Shown here piece by piece: positions 34,444-43,135 of a DNA stretch of 64,000 nucleotides. The translations under genes were made by a program, and so were the position numbers. The first letter of the stretch is position 1. Each line of letters starts with the position of its first letter. The notes beneath the pieces are model-generated. The model made no database searches. It had not been told where the DNA came from and saw only the letters and a program-made list of their open reading frames with translations. This DNA is from Eubacteriaceae bacterium (GTDB taxonomy: Bacteria; Bacillota; Clostridia; Peptostreptococcales; Anaerovoracaceae), in the NCBI GenBank assembly GCA_902362805.1, contig CABIXY010000003.1, positions 405,140 through 469,139 on the forward strand, read 5' to 3'.

Positions 34444-36147
34444 ATGTCAATTAAGATAAACTCGATTTGTTTTAACCATGACGGTGACCCCGCTACGGGA
34501 AGTCTGCATTGCCGGGTAGATGGCAAGACGCCGATCCCGCCCAGGTTTGAGTCGGAAGATGGAAAGCTAGCCCCTGTGGGCGTATTTGTTCCGAGTGCGC
34601 TGGGACCGAATATAACGATAGAGATTGGAGTAGACAATACCGCACCGACCCCGATCAATCTAATCGTTACGGCAAAGGAAACCTCCCAGCCGCCCCTATT
34701 TGGAAACCTTGCTTTTCCGGGAATCATGCTTTCAGCGCGCAGCAGCACGGTTTTAAACCTGAATGTCCCCAGTGCGCATTTTGCATCGCCAGCTTTGGCA
34801 AATCAGGCGATGCGCCTGCTTCAAAGCTTTGACTGGTACTATCAGGAAGCCGGCTCAGCAATAAAGCAGAAGATCACTTCCACGGGCCAGACGGTCTATC
34901 TCTTGCCGGCGCTCCCCTTTGAACCGTGGTTGGGCGACAGTGAGACCTATTCTGAGAGCGAAATGAATTATGTCTGGACATCGGTGCTCGATATCTGTTG
35001 TTCTGCCTGTGACGATTATGCCGCGGCGCACGCCGGCGTAAGACCCAATACCTTTGCACAGCACCTGGAAGCACTGACCGAAGAGCTGAACACCTGTGGG
35101 CGTTTTCGTTACGACACCCGTCATGGCGCCTGTTTTTACGCTGTACCTGCTGGTAATGAAAACGGAATCAAGCTGCAAAAGTACATACACGATCGCAATT
35201 ATACAACCCCGAGCAGATTGAATTGCTCTGACTGTGCAACCATAGTAGCAACCGAAGCACTGGCGTTAGGTGTACCTGCCGGAATTGGGCATATACACAA
35301 TCCGGTCAATCCGCCCAACGGCTTTGCTTGTAATCCGATTATTTCTATTGGCGGGAACGCGTGGGCGCCGCCATTTGCCGGCAGCTTCAGTTATCACGAG
35401 GTCACTGTCGATGGTGGAGCATCGGTCCAGAACACACCGGTGTTTGACGCCTGCCTGAAGATTGATGCAGGCACAAACCCAGGACTGATGGGACCGGCAG
35501 TAAAAATAGAGCAGCTGCCCCTGGGCATCCCTTTTGCGGAGACTGCCCTCGACAATGTAAATGTACCGGTGGGGGTGCCTTATGCGAATATGTTTTATCG
35601 CGAGCGTCTGGTCGCTGACGGAGAGGATTGCAATTTCGATGCTGTCAACGCCAAGGAAGTAGGCGGGCTGAGTATGGAGAATACCTTGCGCTCTATCTAT
35701 GATTCAGACAAAGATAAAGACCCATACTGGCATTTACTCCGCCGCTATGGTGTCACTGAGAATCCGCTGCCCCTTGCGATGCACAACCTTAACAAGGAAG
35801 CATCGTCGGGTTTCTTAGCAGAGTTGGGATCAACAAGCTGTCTGACGCTGGAAGAGTCGGAAAGTCATGCCATTTATGATGTAACGTATGCGGGAGAACC
35901 GTTTCAGATTGAACTGATTTTTGCCCCTGGCCGTGAGGAGACGTTGATGGTGATTGCCTCAAAGCTGGCGGGGGTGACAAATCCAGAAATCAAGAGACTT
36001 GCCCTTGATTTTACTTGTCTTGCCTTCGGAATAGACCATACGTTTTGGCTCTTCGTCATAGAAAATGTAGTCGTGCAGGCTTCCAGTGAAGGGGCGGACG
36101 TTGAACCCATTTCAAGACACGTTGCCGAAACACTGGCTGTGCAATAA
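34444..36147 (+). CDS. Unknown protein with a transglutaminase/cysteine-protease-like core
   Basis: 567 residues, no family recognised overall. The centre carries what looks like a transglutaminase-type triad: Cys264 in NCSDCATIVATEALALGVPAG, His318 in SYHEVTVDGG and Asp335 in PVFDACLKIDAG. That matches the usual order and spacing of a nucleophile helix followed by an HxxV...D strand pair. The N-terminal about 110 residues look like a beta-rich module (SALGPNITIEIGVDNTAPTP). There is no signal peptide. First gene of an operon with two further unknown genes, the last bearing a Hint domain. ATG 34444 follows GGAGG. Confidence 0.55.
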   Translation: MSIKINSICFNHDGDPATGSLHCRVDGKTPIPPRFESEDGKLAPVGVFVPSALGPNITIEIGVDNTAPTPINLIVTAKETSQPPLFGNLAFPGIMLSARSSTVLNLNVPSAHFASPALANQAMRLLQSFDWYYQEAGSAIKQKITSTGQTVYLLPALPFEPWLGDSETYSESEMNYVWTSVLDICCSACDDYAAAHAGVRPNTFAQHLEALTEELNTCGRFRYDTRHGACFYAVPAGNENGIKLQKYIHDRNYTTPSRLNCSDCATIVATEALALGVPAGIGHIHNPVNPPNGFACNPIISIGGNAWAPPFAGSFSYHEVTVDGGASVQNTPVFDACLKIDAGTNPGLMGPAVKIEQLPLGIPFAETALDNVNVPVGVPYANMFYRERLVADGEDCNFDAVNAKEVGGLSMENTLRSIYDSDKDKDPYWHLLRRYGVTENPLPLAMHNLNKEASSGFLAELGSTSCLTLEESESHAIYDVTYAGEPFQIELIFAPGREETLMVIASKLAGVTNPEIKRLALDFTCLAFGIDHTFWLFVIENVVVQASSEGADVEPISRHVAETLAVQ

Positions 36148-36186
36148 TGAAACAAATATCACCCAGATAGAGAAAGGAAATACACT

Positions 36187-36984
36187 ATGAAAAATGGAAT
36201 ATTAGAAACAATTGGCTCTACACTGATTACAGGTATCGGGACGCTTATGGGACGGCTAATTGGCGTAAACTGCATAGAAGACGGGATTCTTTACTTCGTA
36301 CATCAGCCGGCAAAGAGCGGCCAGCAGGGAGATCTCGCCAGCACTGTATTCATCGAAGATGGCAAGTACTATCTGTATAATCCAGAAATTCAAAAGGATG
36401 ATCGCTTTGTATCTGGTGCGCTGCCTGGAAGGGGCAATATCGGCGCACAGACGGTAACACTGGGCAAGCGGCAATCCATTGACATTACGCCCATGTTTCA
36501 GCAAGGTGCCAATCATGATAATACGAGTTTTGAAATCACGGCTTGCCAGGCAGGCCAGGTAAAACTAGGCTCTCAGCAGTCTTCTTTGGTGCAAATCTCC
36601 ACTTCAGGCAGGCTCCTTGAAGTAGGGCAGCAGAGACAGTCTCTTGGTGCTTATATGGATGTACAAGTTTCACAGGATGAAGTCACAATACTTCCTACGG
36701 GAAATATAAAATTGGATTCTTTGCCGATAATAACAGTACAGACACAGGGGCAGGGTGTAATGAGCGCAGCCAATATTGAAAGCCCGGATGGAGAAGAGGC
36801 TGTATTTCCATTGACGCAGCAGTTGTTGTCCTCCGATCTTGTCAACGTCTCCGTTACTGCCAATGTCGATACTATGGGCACAAAGGAGTTTTTAACAATG
36901 CAGCCTCTCGCGCATCTCATTCAGACCGTTGACGATGAGACTGCTGCTAGAATTGCAAAAGCGCCTATACTCAACAGGAGGTAA
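36187..36984 (+). CDS. Unknown protein, middle gene of the Hint operon
   Basis: 265 residues, not recognised. The N-terminus is mildly amphipathic and Gly-rich (LETIGSTLITGIGTLMGRLIGV), then the sequence alternates short beta-type stretches rich in Gln, Ser and Thr (GSQQSSLVQISTSG, QVSQDEVTILPTGN). No catalytic motif or cysteine pattern is evident. It is 39 bases after the transglutaminase-like gene with an AAAGGAAA site, and ends four bases before the Hint gene, so the three products are probably made together. Confidence 0.5.
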   Translation: MKNGILETIGSTLITGIGTLMGRLIGVNCIEDGILYFVHQPAKSGQQGDLASTVFIEDGKYYLYNPEIQKDDRFVSGALPGRGNIGAQTVTLGKRQSIDITPMFQQGANHDNTSFEITACQAGQVKLGSQQSSLVQISTSGRLLEVGQQRQSLGAYMDVQVSQDEVTILPTGNIKLDSLPIITVQTQGQGVMSAANIESPDGEEAVFPLTQQLLSSDLVNVSVTANVDTMGTKEFLTMQPLAHLIQTVDDETAARIAKAPILNRR

Positions 36985-36988
36985 GGCT

Positions 36989-38494
36989 ATGAAGTCTTAT
37001 GCATTAGAACAGCTTGGAGGGGAGCAGATAAAATCGGAATTTCCAGTGGCTTATGCGGTTCTGTCAAAAACTCAGCGGCTAGATGGCCGCGCGCTGGCAA
37101 TAACTGATGGTAACGACAGTTCGTCCAGCATCTACGCTGAAATTGAATCGGCCTTTCTTAGCCCACACGGTCTCAATATATTAATGCGCACCGCGATTGC
37201 CGGAAAACCAAAGATCCTGTTTGTCGTTGCGGAAATCTTTGAACTGCAGAGCGGAAAACGTGTCGATGCGATTCAAAGATATTATGAAGACAGCGCCTAT
37301 AATGAAATACGCATCCAGTCAAATAACTCCCACACGATGGCAGCAGCTGGTGAAGGCGTGCGGATTAAAAGTACATTCTCCTGGAGCATTGACGGAATTT
37401 CCGCAAAAGAAGTCACACGTGAGTATACCCTGCCAAAGGGAGATAACCGCGGTGCGGAGATGTTCACCGAACTTTCTATTTTTGCGCCACGGGCAAAGGA
37501 CGGCAAGCTGACACAGGTTCTCTATGATCGGGAGGAACAGGTCAGTGAGCATACTGACTATCACTTTAAGAACGTCGTCGATCGCGTCAAAAAAGTTGCT
37601 CATGTAGTACTTCCGTATAGTGGAAAACTCCGGGTTGACGATAAGCTGCACATAAGAAGTGTAATGAAAAACCCAGGAGAAGAGCCGACACTAAGCCTGA
37701 TACTTGAAAATGGAAAATCGATTCAGTATCAGAATCCAAAGGGTATCATAGGACAATATGTCATTAGTTCCGATGAAAAAGAACTCAATTGGACCTTCGA
37801 TGTAGATTGGCGTGCAGATCTGGATTTCAGCAATTTTTCTATCCAGACGGTAGTGAATCTCTCTGCAAGATTTGCACTCAGCGTTGTCCATGAGGATTAT
37901 CCGGGCTTCGCACTTCACCCGGTGATTACAGTGGACAGTGTTTTGAATCCGCAGACCAATGTTTCAGCCGTGGCAGAGATCGAACGCATACAGATCAAAT
38001 GGGGCTGCGTTGCGGCAGATACCCCGATCAAACTGTCTGATGGTTCCTGTCTGCGAGCCAGCGAGATTCAGATTGGAGAAGTCGTTGTGACGGAGCACGG
38101 TCACAGTACCGTTCGCAACATATATAAAGGAACAGAGGAGATGATCGTCCTCCTTGAGACAATGGATGGACATATTCTGCGCGGAACCCATGAGCATCCG
38201 GTTAAGACCGGCCGGGGTTATGTGCAGATGAAAGAAATCAATGCTGCAGACCTGATCTACACGGAAAATGGCAATTCCCAAGTAAAGTATATTTACGAAA
38301 TAGGGTACGGTGATGTTGTGTACAGCTTTGATCTGAACGAATCCTCCGCCATGCTATGCGGCGGCATCTGGGCAGGCGATTTTGCAATGCAGAATAGTGC
38401 GGCATGCAGTCAAAGGACAGATGGCCCGAAAAAAAGGAGCGCCTTGCAGAAGGAGATGTATGAACTGGTCTCAAAGGCTGATAACAATAAGTAA
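36989..38494 (+). CDS. Protein with a C-terminal Hint (intein/hedgehog-type) domain
   Basis: 501 residues. Residues 1-339 form a beta-rich region I do not recognise. A compact Hint domain follows: Cys340 in WGCVAADTPIKLSDGS (block A), the TxxH-type motif Thr400-His401-Glu402-His403-Pro404 (block B), and the end blocks VVYSFDLNESSAMLCGGIWAGD (about 442-464). At about 125 residues it lacks a homing endonuclease, as in bacterial intein-like domains. Only 37 residues follow, so cleavage or C-terminal modification is more likely than splicing of two large halves. ATG 36989 has an AGGAGG site; the upstream ATG 36929 lies inside the previous gene. Confidence 0.7.
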   Translation: MKSYALEQLGGEQIKSEFPVAYAVLSKTQRLDGRALAITDGNDSSSSIYAEIESAFLSPHGLNILMRTAIAGKPKILFVVAEIFELQSGKRVDAIQRYYEDSAYNEIRIQSNNSHTMAAAGEGVRIKSTFSWSIDGISAKEVTREYTLPKGDNRGAEMFTELSIFAPRAKDGKLTQVLYDREEQVSEHTDYHFKNVVDRVKKVAHVVLPYSGKLRVDDKLHIRSVMKNPGEEPTLSLILENGKSIQYQNPKGIIGQYVISSDEKELNWTFDVDWRADLDFSNFSIQTVVNLSARFALSVVHEDYPGFALHPVITVDSVLNPQTNVSAVAEIERIQIKWGCVAADTPIKLSDGSCLRASEIQIGEVVVTEHGHSTVRNIYKGTEEMIVLLETMDGHILRGTHEHPVKTGRGYVQMKEINAADLIYTENGNSQVKYIYEIGYGDVVYSFDLNESSAMLCGGIWAGDFAMQNSAACSQRTDGPKKRSALQKEMYELVSKADNNK

Positions 38495-38507
38495 ATAGGA
38501 ATACGAC

Positions 38508-38539
38508 GAGTTCCACGTCAGCCGGAGGCCGAGGAACTC
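38508..38539 (+). terminator. Possible terminator hairpin after the Hint operon
   Basis: GAGTTCC and GGAACTC pair around an 18-base loop; the downstream tract is only moderately T-rich. The rest of 38540-38793 shows no gene. Confidence 0.4.
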
Positions 38540-38793
38540 TAGCATTTTATTATGGCTGCTATTTCAGTTCGGACTCTCACGTAATACCACTTGCTCTCGT
38601 CCGTAAATGGTTTTGTAACTTAATATTTTTTTGCCACTGTGTCATTCCCTGTTTTGAGTACAAAAATACCCCGAACTTGAAATTTAGAACTGGATGTGAT
38701 ACAATCTGGTTGCTTAGGTCGTGTTGAATCATATACAGCCGAGCCGATTTATACATTCGCTCCTGCTTGCCGGTGGGAGTGTTTGTTTTTGTA

Positions 38794-39621
38794 CTATTTT
38801 TTTACTTTTGCAATTTTCTTTTCCTCGGATTTTAATCGCCTTTCAATTTTCTTGATGTCTTCATCAGGAGGGAGTTCTTCGGGTTTTATTCCTCGTTCTC
38901 CCAACATTTTTCGTACACTGTGGTTGTTTTGTACATGTTCAGAAGTAATAGGGTTTTCTCCTCGAAGGTCTTTTGATTCGACATTCAGGTTCGTCATCTC
39001 TGTTGCAAGATTTTTAGCTGCAATTGTTACTGTAGGCAGTTTATCTGCTAAAGCACCACTTTTTATTCCATACTTATCCTTCATATCTTGTGTGGAGTAC
39101 CCTCCAAAAAGTGCATTATCACCTCTTGATCGGATTCTTGCAAACCCTTTATCATCAACCCCCCTCTCATAGATATTCTGTGAAAGCCGTTTTTCAGAAG
39201 TCCTTAATTGTTCTCTTTGTTGCAACCTGTTCAGTTCGGTGAGCCTTTGTTCTATAACCTCCGCTTTGCGGGTTTGTACTGCAAAATAACTTTGTGCGAA
39301 GGCAATTTCGTCCTTTTTGGAATCGCCGTTTTGAGCGATAAGGTAACAGGCATACCGAGTTAAAACGATATCTTTAATGGGAATGTTTGCAACCCCGCCA
39401 TCTACCATTTTGTTAACGTCAACAAAATGGTCAATTTCAACATTTCCAGCGTTTTTACACGAAAGTTTTGCTTTCTCTATAACATTATTAAAATTTCTCC
39501 ATTCTGTATATCCAAGTAGTGTCTGCAGCTCTCGTGCAAACCAAAATTCAATGCCATCCTCATTTTTATGTGAAATATCATCAAATACTAGTTTTAATTT
39601 TTCGATAATTTGTGTATCCAT
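38794..39621 (-). CDS. dinD: DNA-damage-inducible protein D
   Basis: 275 residues of the DinD family. The N-terminal BRO-like module (GIEFWFARELQTLLGYTEWRNF) and the central blocks RYACYLIAQNGD, FAQSYFAVQTRKAE, and RSRGDNALFGGYSTQDMK are typical. E. coli DinD is LexA-controlled and inhibits RecA filaments; the role in Clostridia is untested. I do not see a clear LexA box in the upstream region. The last 20 residues are Lys/Glu-rich. Confidence 0.88.
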   Translation of the reverse strand: MDTQIIEKLKLVFDDISHKNEDGIEFWFARELQTLLGYTEWRNFNNVIEKAKLSCKNAGNVEIDHFVDVNKMVDGGVANIPIKDIVLTRYACYLIAQNGDSKKDEIAFAQSYFAVQTRKAEVIEQRLTELNRLQQREQLRTSEKRLSQNIYERGVDDKGFARIRSRGDNALFGGYSTQDMKDKYGIKSGALADKLPTVTIAAKNLATEMTNLNVESKDLRGENPITSEHVQNNHSVRKMLGERGIKPEELPPDEDIKKIERRLKSEEKKIAKVKK

Positions 39622-39759
39622 ACTCCAATCCCTTCCTGATTTTCATCTGTTTGCTGGCCGAGGCGTTTTTTTTAAATTCTACTAACGATATCTATTCCTT
39701 CATCACATTAATCGAGATTCTCTTAATCGTTTGCTTAATCACCTCGCTTTATTTCTTAT

Positions 39760-39787
39760 ATTGTATCAATGAATACGAGAGTGTCAA
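39760..39787 (-). promoter_or_regulatory. Promoter of dinD
   Basis: On the minus strand TTGACA (39787-39782), a 16-bp spacer and TACAAT (39765-39760). The leader would be about 130 bases long. Confidence 0.55.
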
Positions 39788-39954
39788 TAGAAAAATCCAA
39801 GGCCTTGCACCTTAATAAATTATCATATGAGAGGATTAGATTATATATAAAATATAAATTTTTATTCATATGCTTTGCATAAAGGGAATTTATTAAACCA
39901 ATTAACGAGTGCAACAGTAGGTGCAACACCTATTGTTATTTTTTGCTTCTAATT

Positions 39955-40620
39955 GGACCACTCACTACTCGGAAATCCACTGGATTTCCTCGCTTCACGT
40001 TCGTGCCCTTGCGGCCTTTTTCGCGCAGCTTTAGCTGCAGTGCGAAAACGGACAGCGAAGCATGGTGAAGCCATGCGGAGGAGTGAACGAAGTGAACGTT
40101 GGTTCGAATCCCCATGATTTAGATACAACAAAACCATCCCGAATGGGATGGCTTTTTGAAATGGACCCGAAGGGATTTACGTGGATTGCAAAGCAATCCA
40201 CCGTCCTGCGCCTCCCTGTACAGTCGGCTTGGACCACTCACTACTCGGAAATCCACTGGATTTCCTCGCTTCACGTTCGTGCCCTTGCGGCCTTTTTCGC
40301 GCAGCTTTAGCTGCAGTGCGAAAACGGACAGCGAAGCATGGTGAAGCCATGCGGAGGAGTGAACGAAGTGAACGTTGGTTCGAATCCCCATGATTTAAAT
40401 ACAAAAACCATCCCGAATGGGATGGCTTTTTGAAATGGACCCGAAGGGATTTACGTGGATTGCAAAGCAATCCACCGTCCTGCGCCTCCCTGTACAGTCG
40501 GCTTGGACCACTCACTACTCGGAAATCCACTGGATTTCCTCGCTTCACGTTCGTGCCCTTGCGGGTTCGAATCCCCATGATTTAGATACAACAAAACCAT
40601 CCCGAATGGGATGGCTTTGT
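39955..40620. repeat. Triplicated palindrome-rich repeat carrying tRNA fragments
   Basis: Units begin with GGACCACTCACTACTCGG at 39955, 40231 and 40505 (periods 276 and 274); the third is internally shortened by about 90 bases. Units 1 and 2 each contain the last 16 bases of the neighbouring tRNA-Ala gene (TGGACCCGAAGGGATT at 40162 and 40436), a terminator-like CCATCCC/GGGATGG hairpin, a T-arm-like GGTTCGAATCCCC, and hairpins such as GTGGATTGCAAAGCAATCCAC-like and GCATGGTGAAGCCATGC. Frames through it are not genes. The flanking 39622-39954 stretch holds only the dinD leader and A/T-rich sequence. Confidence 0.8.
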
Positions 40621-40622
40621 TG
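40598..40622 (-). terminator. Terminator of tRNA-Ala
   Basis: On the minus strand, just after the tRNA, CCATCCC and GGGATGG pair and are followed by TTTTGTTG. Copies of this hairpin recur in the tandem repeat. Confidence 0.65.
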
Positions 40623-40625
40623 TAA

Positions 40626-40698
40626 TGGACCCGAAGGGATTCGAACCCTCGGTCTCCGCGTTGCGAACGCGGCGCTTTCCCAGCTAAGCTACGGGCCC
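40626..40698 (-). tRNA. tRNA-Ala (anticodon CGC)
   Basis: 73-base cloverleaf on the minus strand: acceptor GGGCCCG/CGGGTCC, D arm GCTT/AAGC, anticodon stem CCGCG/CGCGG with loop TTCGCAA (anticodon CGC, reading GCG), and T arm GAGGG-TTCGAAT-CCCTT. CCA is not encoded. Its 3' end is duplicated twice in the adjacent tandem repeat. Confidence 0.9.
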
Positions 40699-40825
40699 AT
40701 GTTGATTGGCAGGACTATGTAAATCATTATAGTACGATTCTTTCGCAATGACAATAAGTAATCTGCAAATTTCTTGTAGAATATTGGGTTTTATATCATG
40801 GCTGCCACCTTGGAGCATGACAATG

Positions 40826-41887
40826 TCATACTCCAAGCACTTGATATGCCTGCTTCATCAGCGACAAAACACTGGAAAACAAATCTGCTAGTTGATTTGT
40901 TTCACCTTTTTCATCTGCCAGATAGGTGATGATGATAAGAGATATCTTTTCAACGACAATGCTGGCGTGGAAAAAATATTTTGCTGCTTCCAGCCATTGG
41001 GGATTTCCGTATTCCTCCCCCATACACCTCAGCATTTTGCTCATCTTATCAAAACTGCCTTTGAATACCACTTCATCTGGCTCATCGATACCCTTTAATG
41101 CGTTAGGTAACGTGGGTACTGTGCCGAAAAAAGTAACCATATTCAGAAGAATTTTATCATAATCCTCTTTCCCCAGAGTTAATCTCAGCGTCGGCAGTTC
41201 AGCGATAAACTTTTCAAACCCTTGATAGCCCAGAAAACTCCTGGGAGGATTTAAGAAAGACTCCCTCTTCAGCGTTAATGCCTCCTGCGTAATTTGATAT
41301 TTATCTTTTTCTGTGTTCATGCGTATAGTGCAGATTGTATTTGCTTTGCTCAGTCCCGGATAGCTGCAATTCATCGCTTTGCTGAGTTCGTCATAGGATA
41401 GCGTCTGCAGTTCCCTGCGCCCGCAATCATGAAGATAGATACAGCCTTGCTCTTCATCATATCCGACCATCAATATGTAATGAAAAGGAATGTGTTCTCG
41501 ATGATACAGCTTTTCCAGATAAGGCAGATGATACATATCCAGGGCACCCAAGACTACGGGATAATTTCCGTCAATTTCGAGTTTTGCTTTCCTGAGCGCT
41601 TTGTCAAAGGTGCCGTAAGAGTAATGCCTGTAGTCAAAACCGACGATGGGAGCGAGAAACTCATACATCTTCTTCGTACGGCCGTCTCCCAAAGCAACCA
41701 TTCTCTTCAGCTCAGACTTTTCTGTTTTCATATAACAAAAGGAGCCGAACCTGGAAAGGAGAAAGAATAGGTTGTCAGGTAAAATTTCGCCAGTTTTGTC
41801 CATATATAAATCTTCAATCCCATTCCACATACATTCGTAATCATCCTTGTGATGCTTTATTTCAATCATTTTTTTCAAATCATCCAT
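40826..41887 (-). CDS. BtrH N-terminal domain (DUF4872-type) protein
   Basis: 353 residues. The N-terminal half resembles the BtrH_N fold, a papain/C39-like domain named after the acyltransferase of butirosin biosynthesis; the motif HYILMVGYDEEQGCIYLHDCG supplies the likely His and Asp. The C-terminal half is helical. Related orphan genes are common in Clostridia and their substrates are unknown. It is transcribed divergently from a drug-binding MerR regulator. The ATG follows GGAGGTATATAA. Confidence 0.65.
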   Translation of the reverse strand: MDDLKKMIEIKHHKDDYECMWNGIEDLYMDKTGEILPDNLFFLLSRFGSFCYMKTEKSELKRMVALGDGRTKKMYEFLAPIVGFDYRHYSYGTFDKALRKAKLEIDGNYPVVLGALDMYHLPYLEKLYHREHIPFHYILMVGYDEEQGCIYLHDCGRRELQTLSYDELSKAMNCSYPGLSKANTICTIRMNTEKDKYQITQEALTLKRESFLNPPRSFLGYQGFEKFIAELPTLRLTLGKEDYDKILLNMVTFFGTVPTLPNALKGIDEPDEVVFKGSFDKMSKMLRCMGEEYGNPQWLEAAKYFFHASIVVEKISLIIITYLADEKGETNQLADLFSSVLSLMKQAYQVLGV

Positions 41888-42010
41888 ATTTATATACCTC
41901 CGTTTCTTTCAGTCTACAGTCTCGCACGATACCAGAGTCAAGGAACAGTATTTGATTTTTTTGCAGCGATGTGATACGATGGCCTAATATCAATGATAGG
42001 GGGGATTATC

Positions 42011-42835
42011 GTGCTGAAAATTGGAGATTTCTCAAAATTATCGAAGGTCAGTATCTATATGCTGCGCCACTATGATAAACTGGGTCTTCTTGTTCCCGCA
42101 CATATAGACGAGGACAACGGTTATAGATATTATGAGGAAAAACAATTGACCATCGCTAATCGGATTCAGGCTCTTAAGTCCATGGGTCTGGGACTGAATG
42201 GGATAAAAGAAGTAATTTATCAATATCGCGATAATGATAGCCTGGCGGGCTATTTAAAGATTGAAGCTGCCAAGAAACGCAAGCTGATGGAGGAACTGCA
42301 GCGGCAGATTAGACAGCTTGAAACGACCATAGCGGCACTGGAGCACAGGGAAGATATGCTGCGCTATAGTATTGAAATCAAGGAAGTGCCAAAGAGGCTG
42401 GTCATGTGTACGAGAGATCGAATCCCGGCGTATCATCATGAAGGAGAACTATGGGAAAGATTGGCAGAAGTACAAGAGCGGCAGGGGATGATGCCTGCGT
42501 CCTTGTCTTACCATATGGCCATTTTCCACGATGGAGGCTTCGTAACGCAGGATGTGGATGTGGAAGTACAGATGGCAGTTATACAAAGCGGATGGGATAC
42601 TGAAAAGGTAAAGTTTAAGGAAGTTGAGCCTTTTTTGGCAGCAGTCCTTACCTACGAAGGCAGATATGAGTTGATTACGCAAATCAATGAGACCATAGCC
42701 AGCTGGGTACATGACAACAGTTACGAATTTTGCGGTCCGCATTTTAATATCTACCATGTTTCACCCCAAACAGAGGCAGACGCTGATAAAATGGTCACAG
42801 AGGTCGGGTTTCCCGTGAAAAAATGTGTTGAATGA
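42011..42835 (+). CDS. MerR-family regulator with GyrI-like effector domain
   Basis: 274 residues. An N-terminal MerR helix-turn-helix (KIGDFSKLSKVSIYMLRHYDKLGLL), a coiled-coil linker (about 75-118) and a C-terminal GyrI/BmrR-like effector-binding domain (from about 125) make it a probable multidrug or hydrophobic-ligand sensor. The frame is open from ATG 41993, but that codon lies before the GGGGGG site; GTG 42011 gives MLKIGDFSKL. It faces the BtrH-like gene across a 123-base gap and may control it. Confidence 0.85.
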   Translation: MLKIGDFSKLSKVSIYMLRHYDKLGLLVPAHIDEDNGYRYYEEKQLTIANRIQALKSMGLGLNGIKEVIYQYRDNDSLAGYLKIEAAKKRKLMEELQRQIRQLETTIAALEHREDMLRYSIEIKEVPKRLVMCTRDRIPAYHHEGELWERLAEVQERQGMMPASLSYHMAIFHDGGFVTQDVDVEVQMAVIQSGWDTEKVKFKEVEPFLAAVLTYEGRYELITQINETIASWVHDNSYEFCGPHFNIYHVSPQTEADADKMVTEVGFPVKKCVE

Positions 42836-42867
42836 ATGAATCTGCTATGATATAATTTAATAGTTAT

Positions 42868-42956
42868 GGAGACGTATCGAAGTGGTCATAACGAGCTCGA
42901 CTCGAAATCGAGTTGTCCGCAAGGGCACGTGGGTTCGAATCCCACCGTCTCCGCCA
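42868..42956 (+). tRNA. tRNA-Ser (anticodon CGA)
   Basis: 89 bases including an encoded CCA. Acceptor GGAGACG/CGTCTCC, anticodon stem CTCGA/TCGAG with loop CTCGAAA (anticodon CGA, reading UCG), a long class II variable arm (TGTCCGCAAGGGCA) and T arm GTGGG-TTCGAAT-CCCAC. Confidence 0.93.
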
Positions 42957-42965
42957 AAACAACAT

Positions 42966-42993
42966 ATCCCCGTTTGGGGATTTGTATTTTTTT
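42966..42993 (+). terminator. Terminator after tRNA-Ser
   Basis: ATCCCC and GGGGAT pair around GTTT-type loop sequence and are followed by TTGTATTTTTTT. Confidence 0.75.
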
Positions 42994-43135
42994 GTAATTT
43001 ATCTTGGAAAAGGAAGGCGAATCCTTTCTACATCCATTCACTCCCTGCATCACATACAGGAACAAAGACATCCCCGTCAACAATATAATAATTGATAAAA
43101 AGGAAATTCTCTTCCTTGTTGGAAAGGGTGTTACG

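Noticed and set aside
36989..38494. A classical intein inserted in a housekeeping enzyme
   Set aside because: The N-terminal flank matches no conserved enzyme, the C-terminal flank is only 37 residues, and there is no homing endonuclease. A Hint domain used for processing fits better.
34444..39621. A prophage or phage tail module spanning the Hint operon and dinD
   Set aside because: No capsid, portal, terminase, lysis or integrase genes are present, and the operon has an ordinary vegetative promoter. dinD alone is not a phage marker.
39612..39815. Hydrophobic 67-codon plus-strand frame beside dinD
   Set aside because: It overlaps the dinD start and promoter, has no ribosome binding site, and its hydrophobicity follows from A/T-rich sequence.
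39908..39930. GTGCAACAGTAGGTGCAACACC as the tail of a tyrosine integrase gene
   Set aside because: The phrase reminds me of sequence often seen at integrase ends next to tRNA genes, but no reading frame with integrase residues can be followed upstream.
39949..40722. Several open frames on both strands of 60-130 codons
   Set aside because: They read through the tRNA-linked tandem repeat and its hairpins and have no ribosome binding sites. They are by-products of the palindromic sequence.
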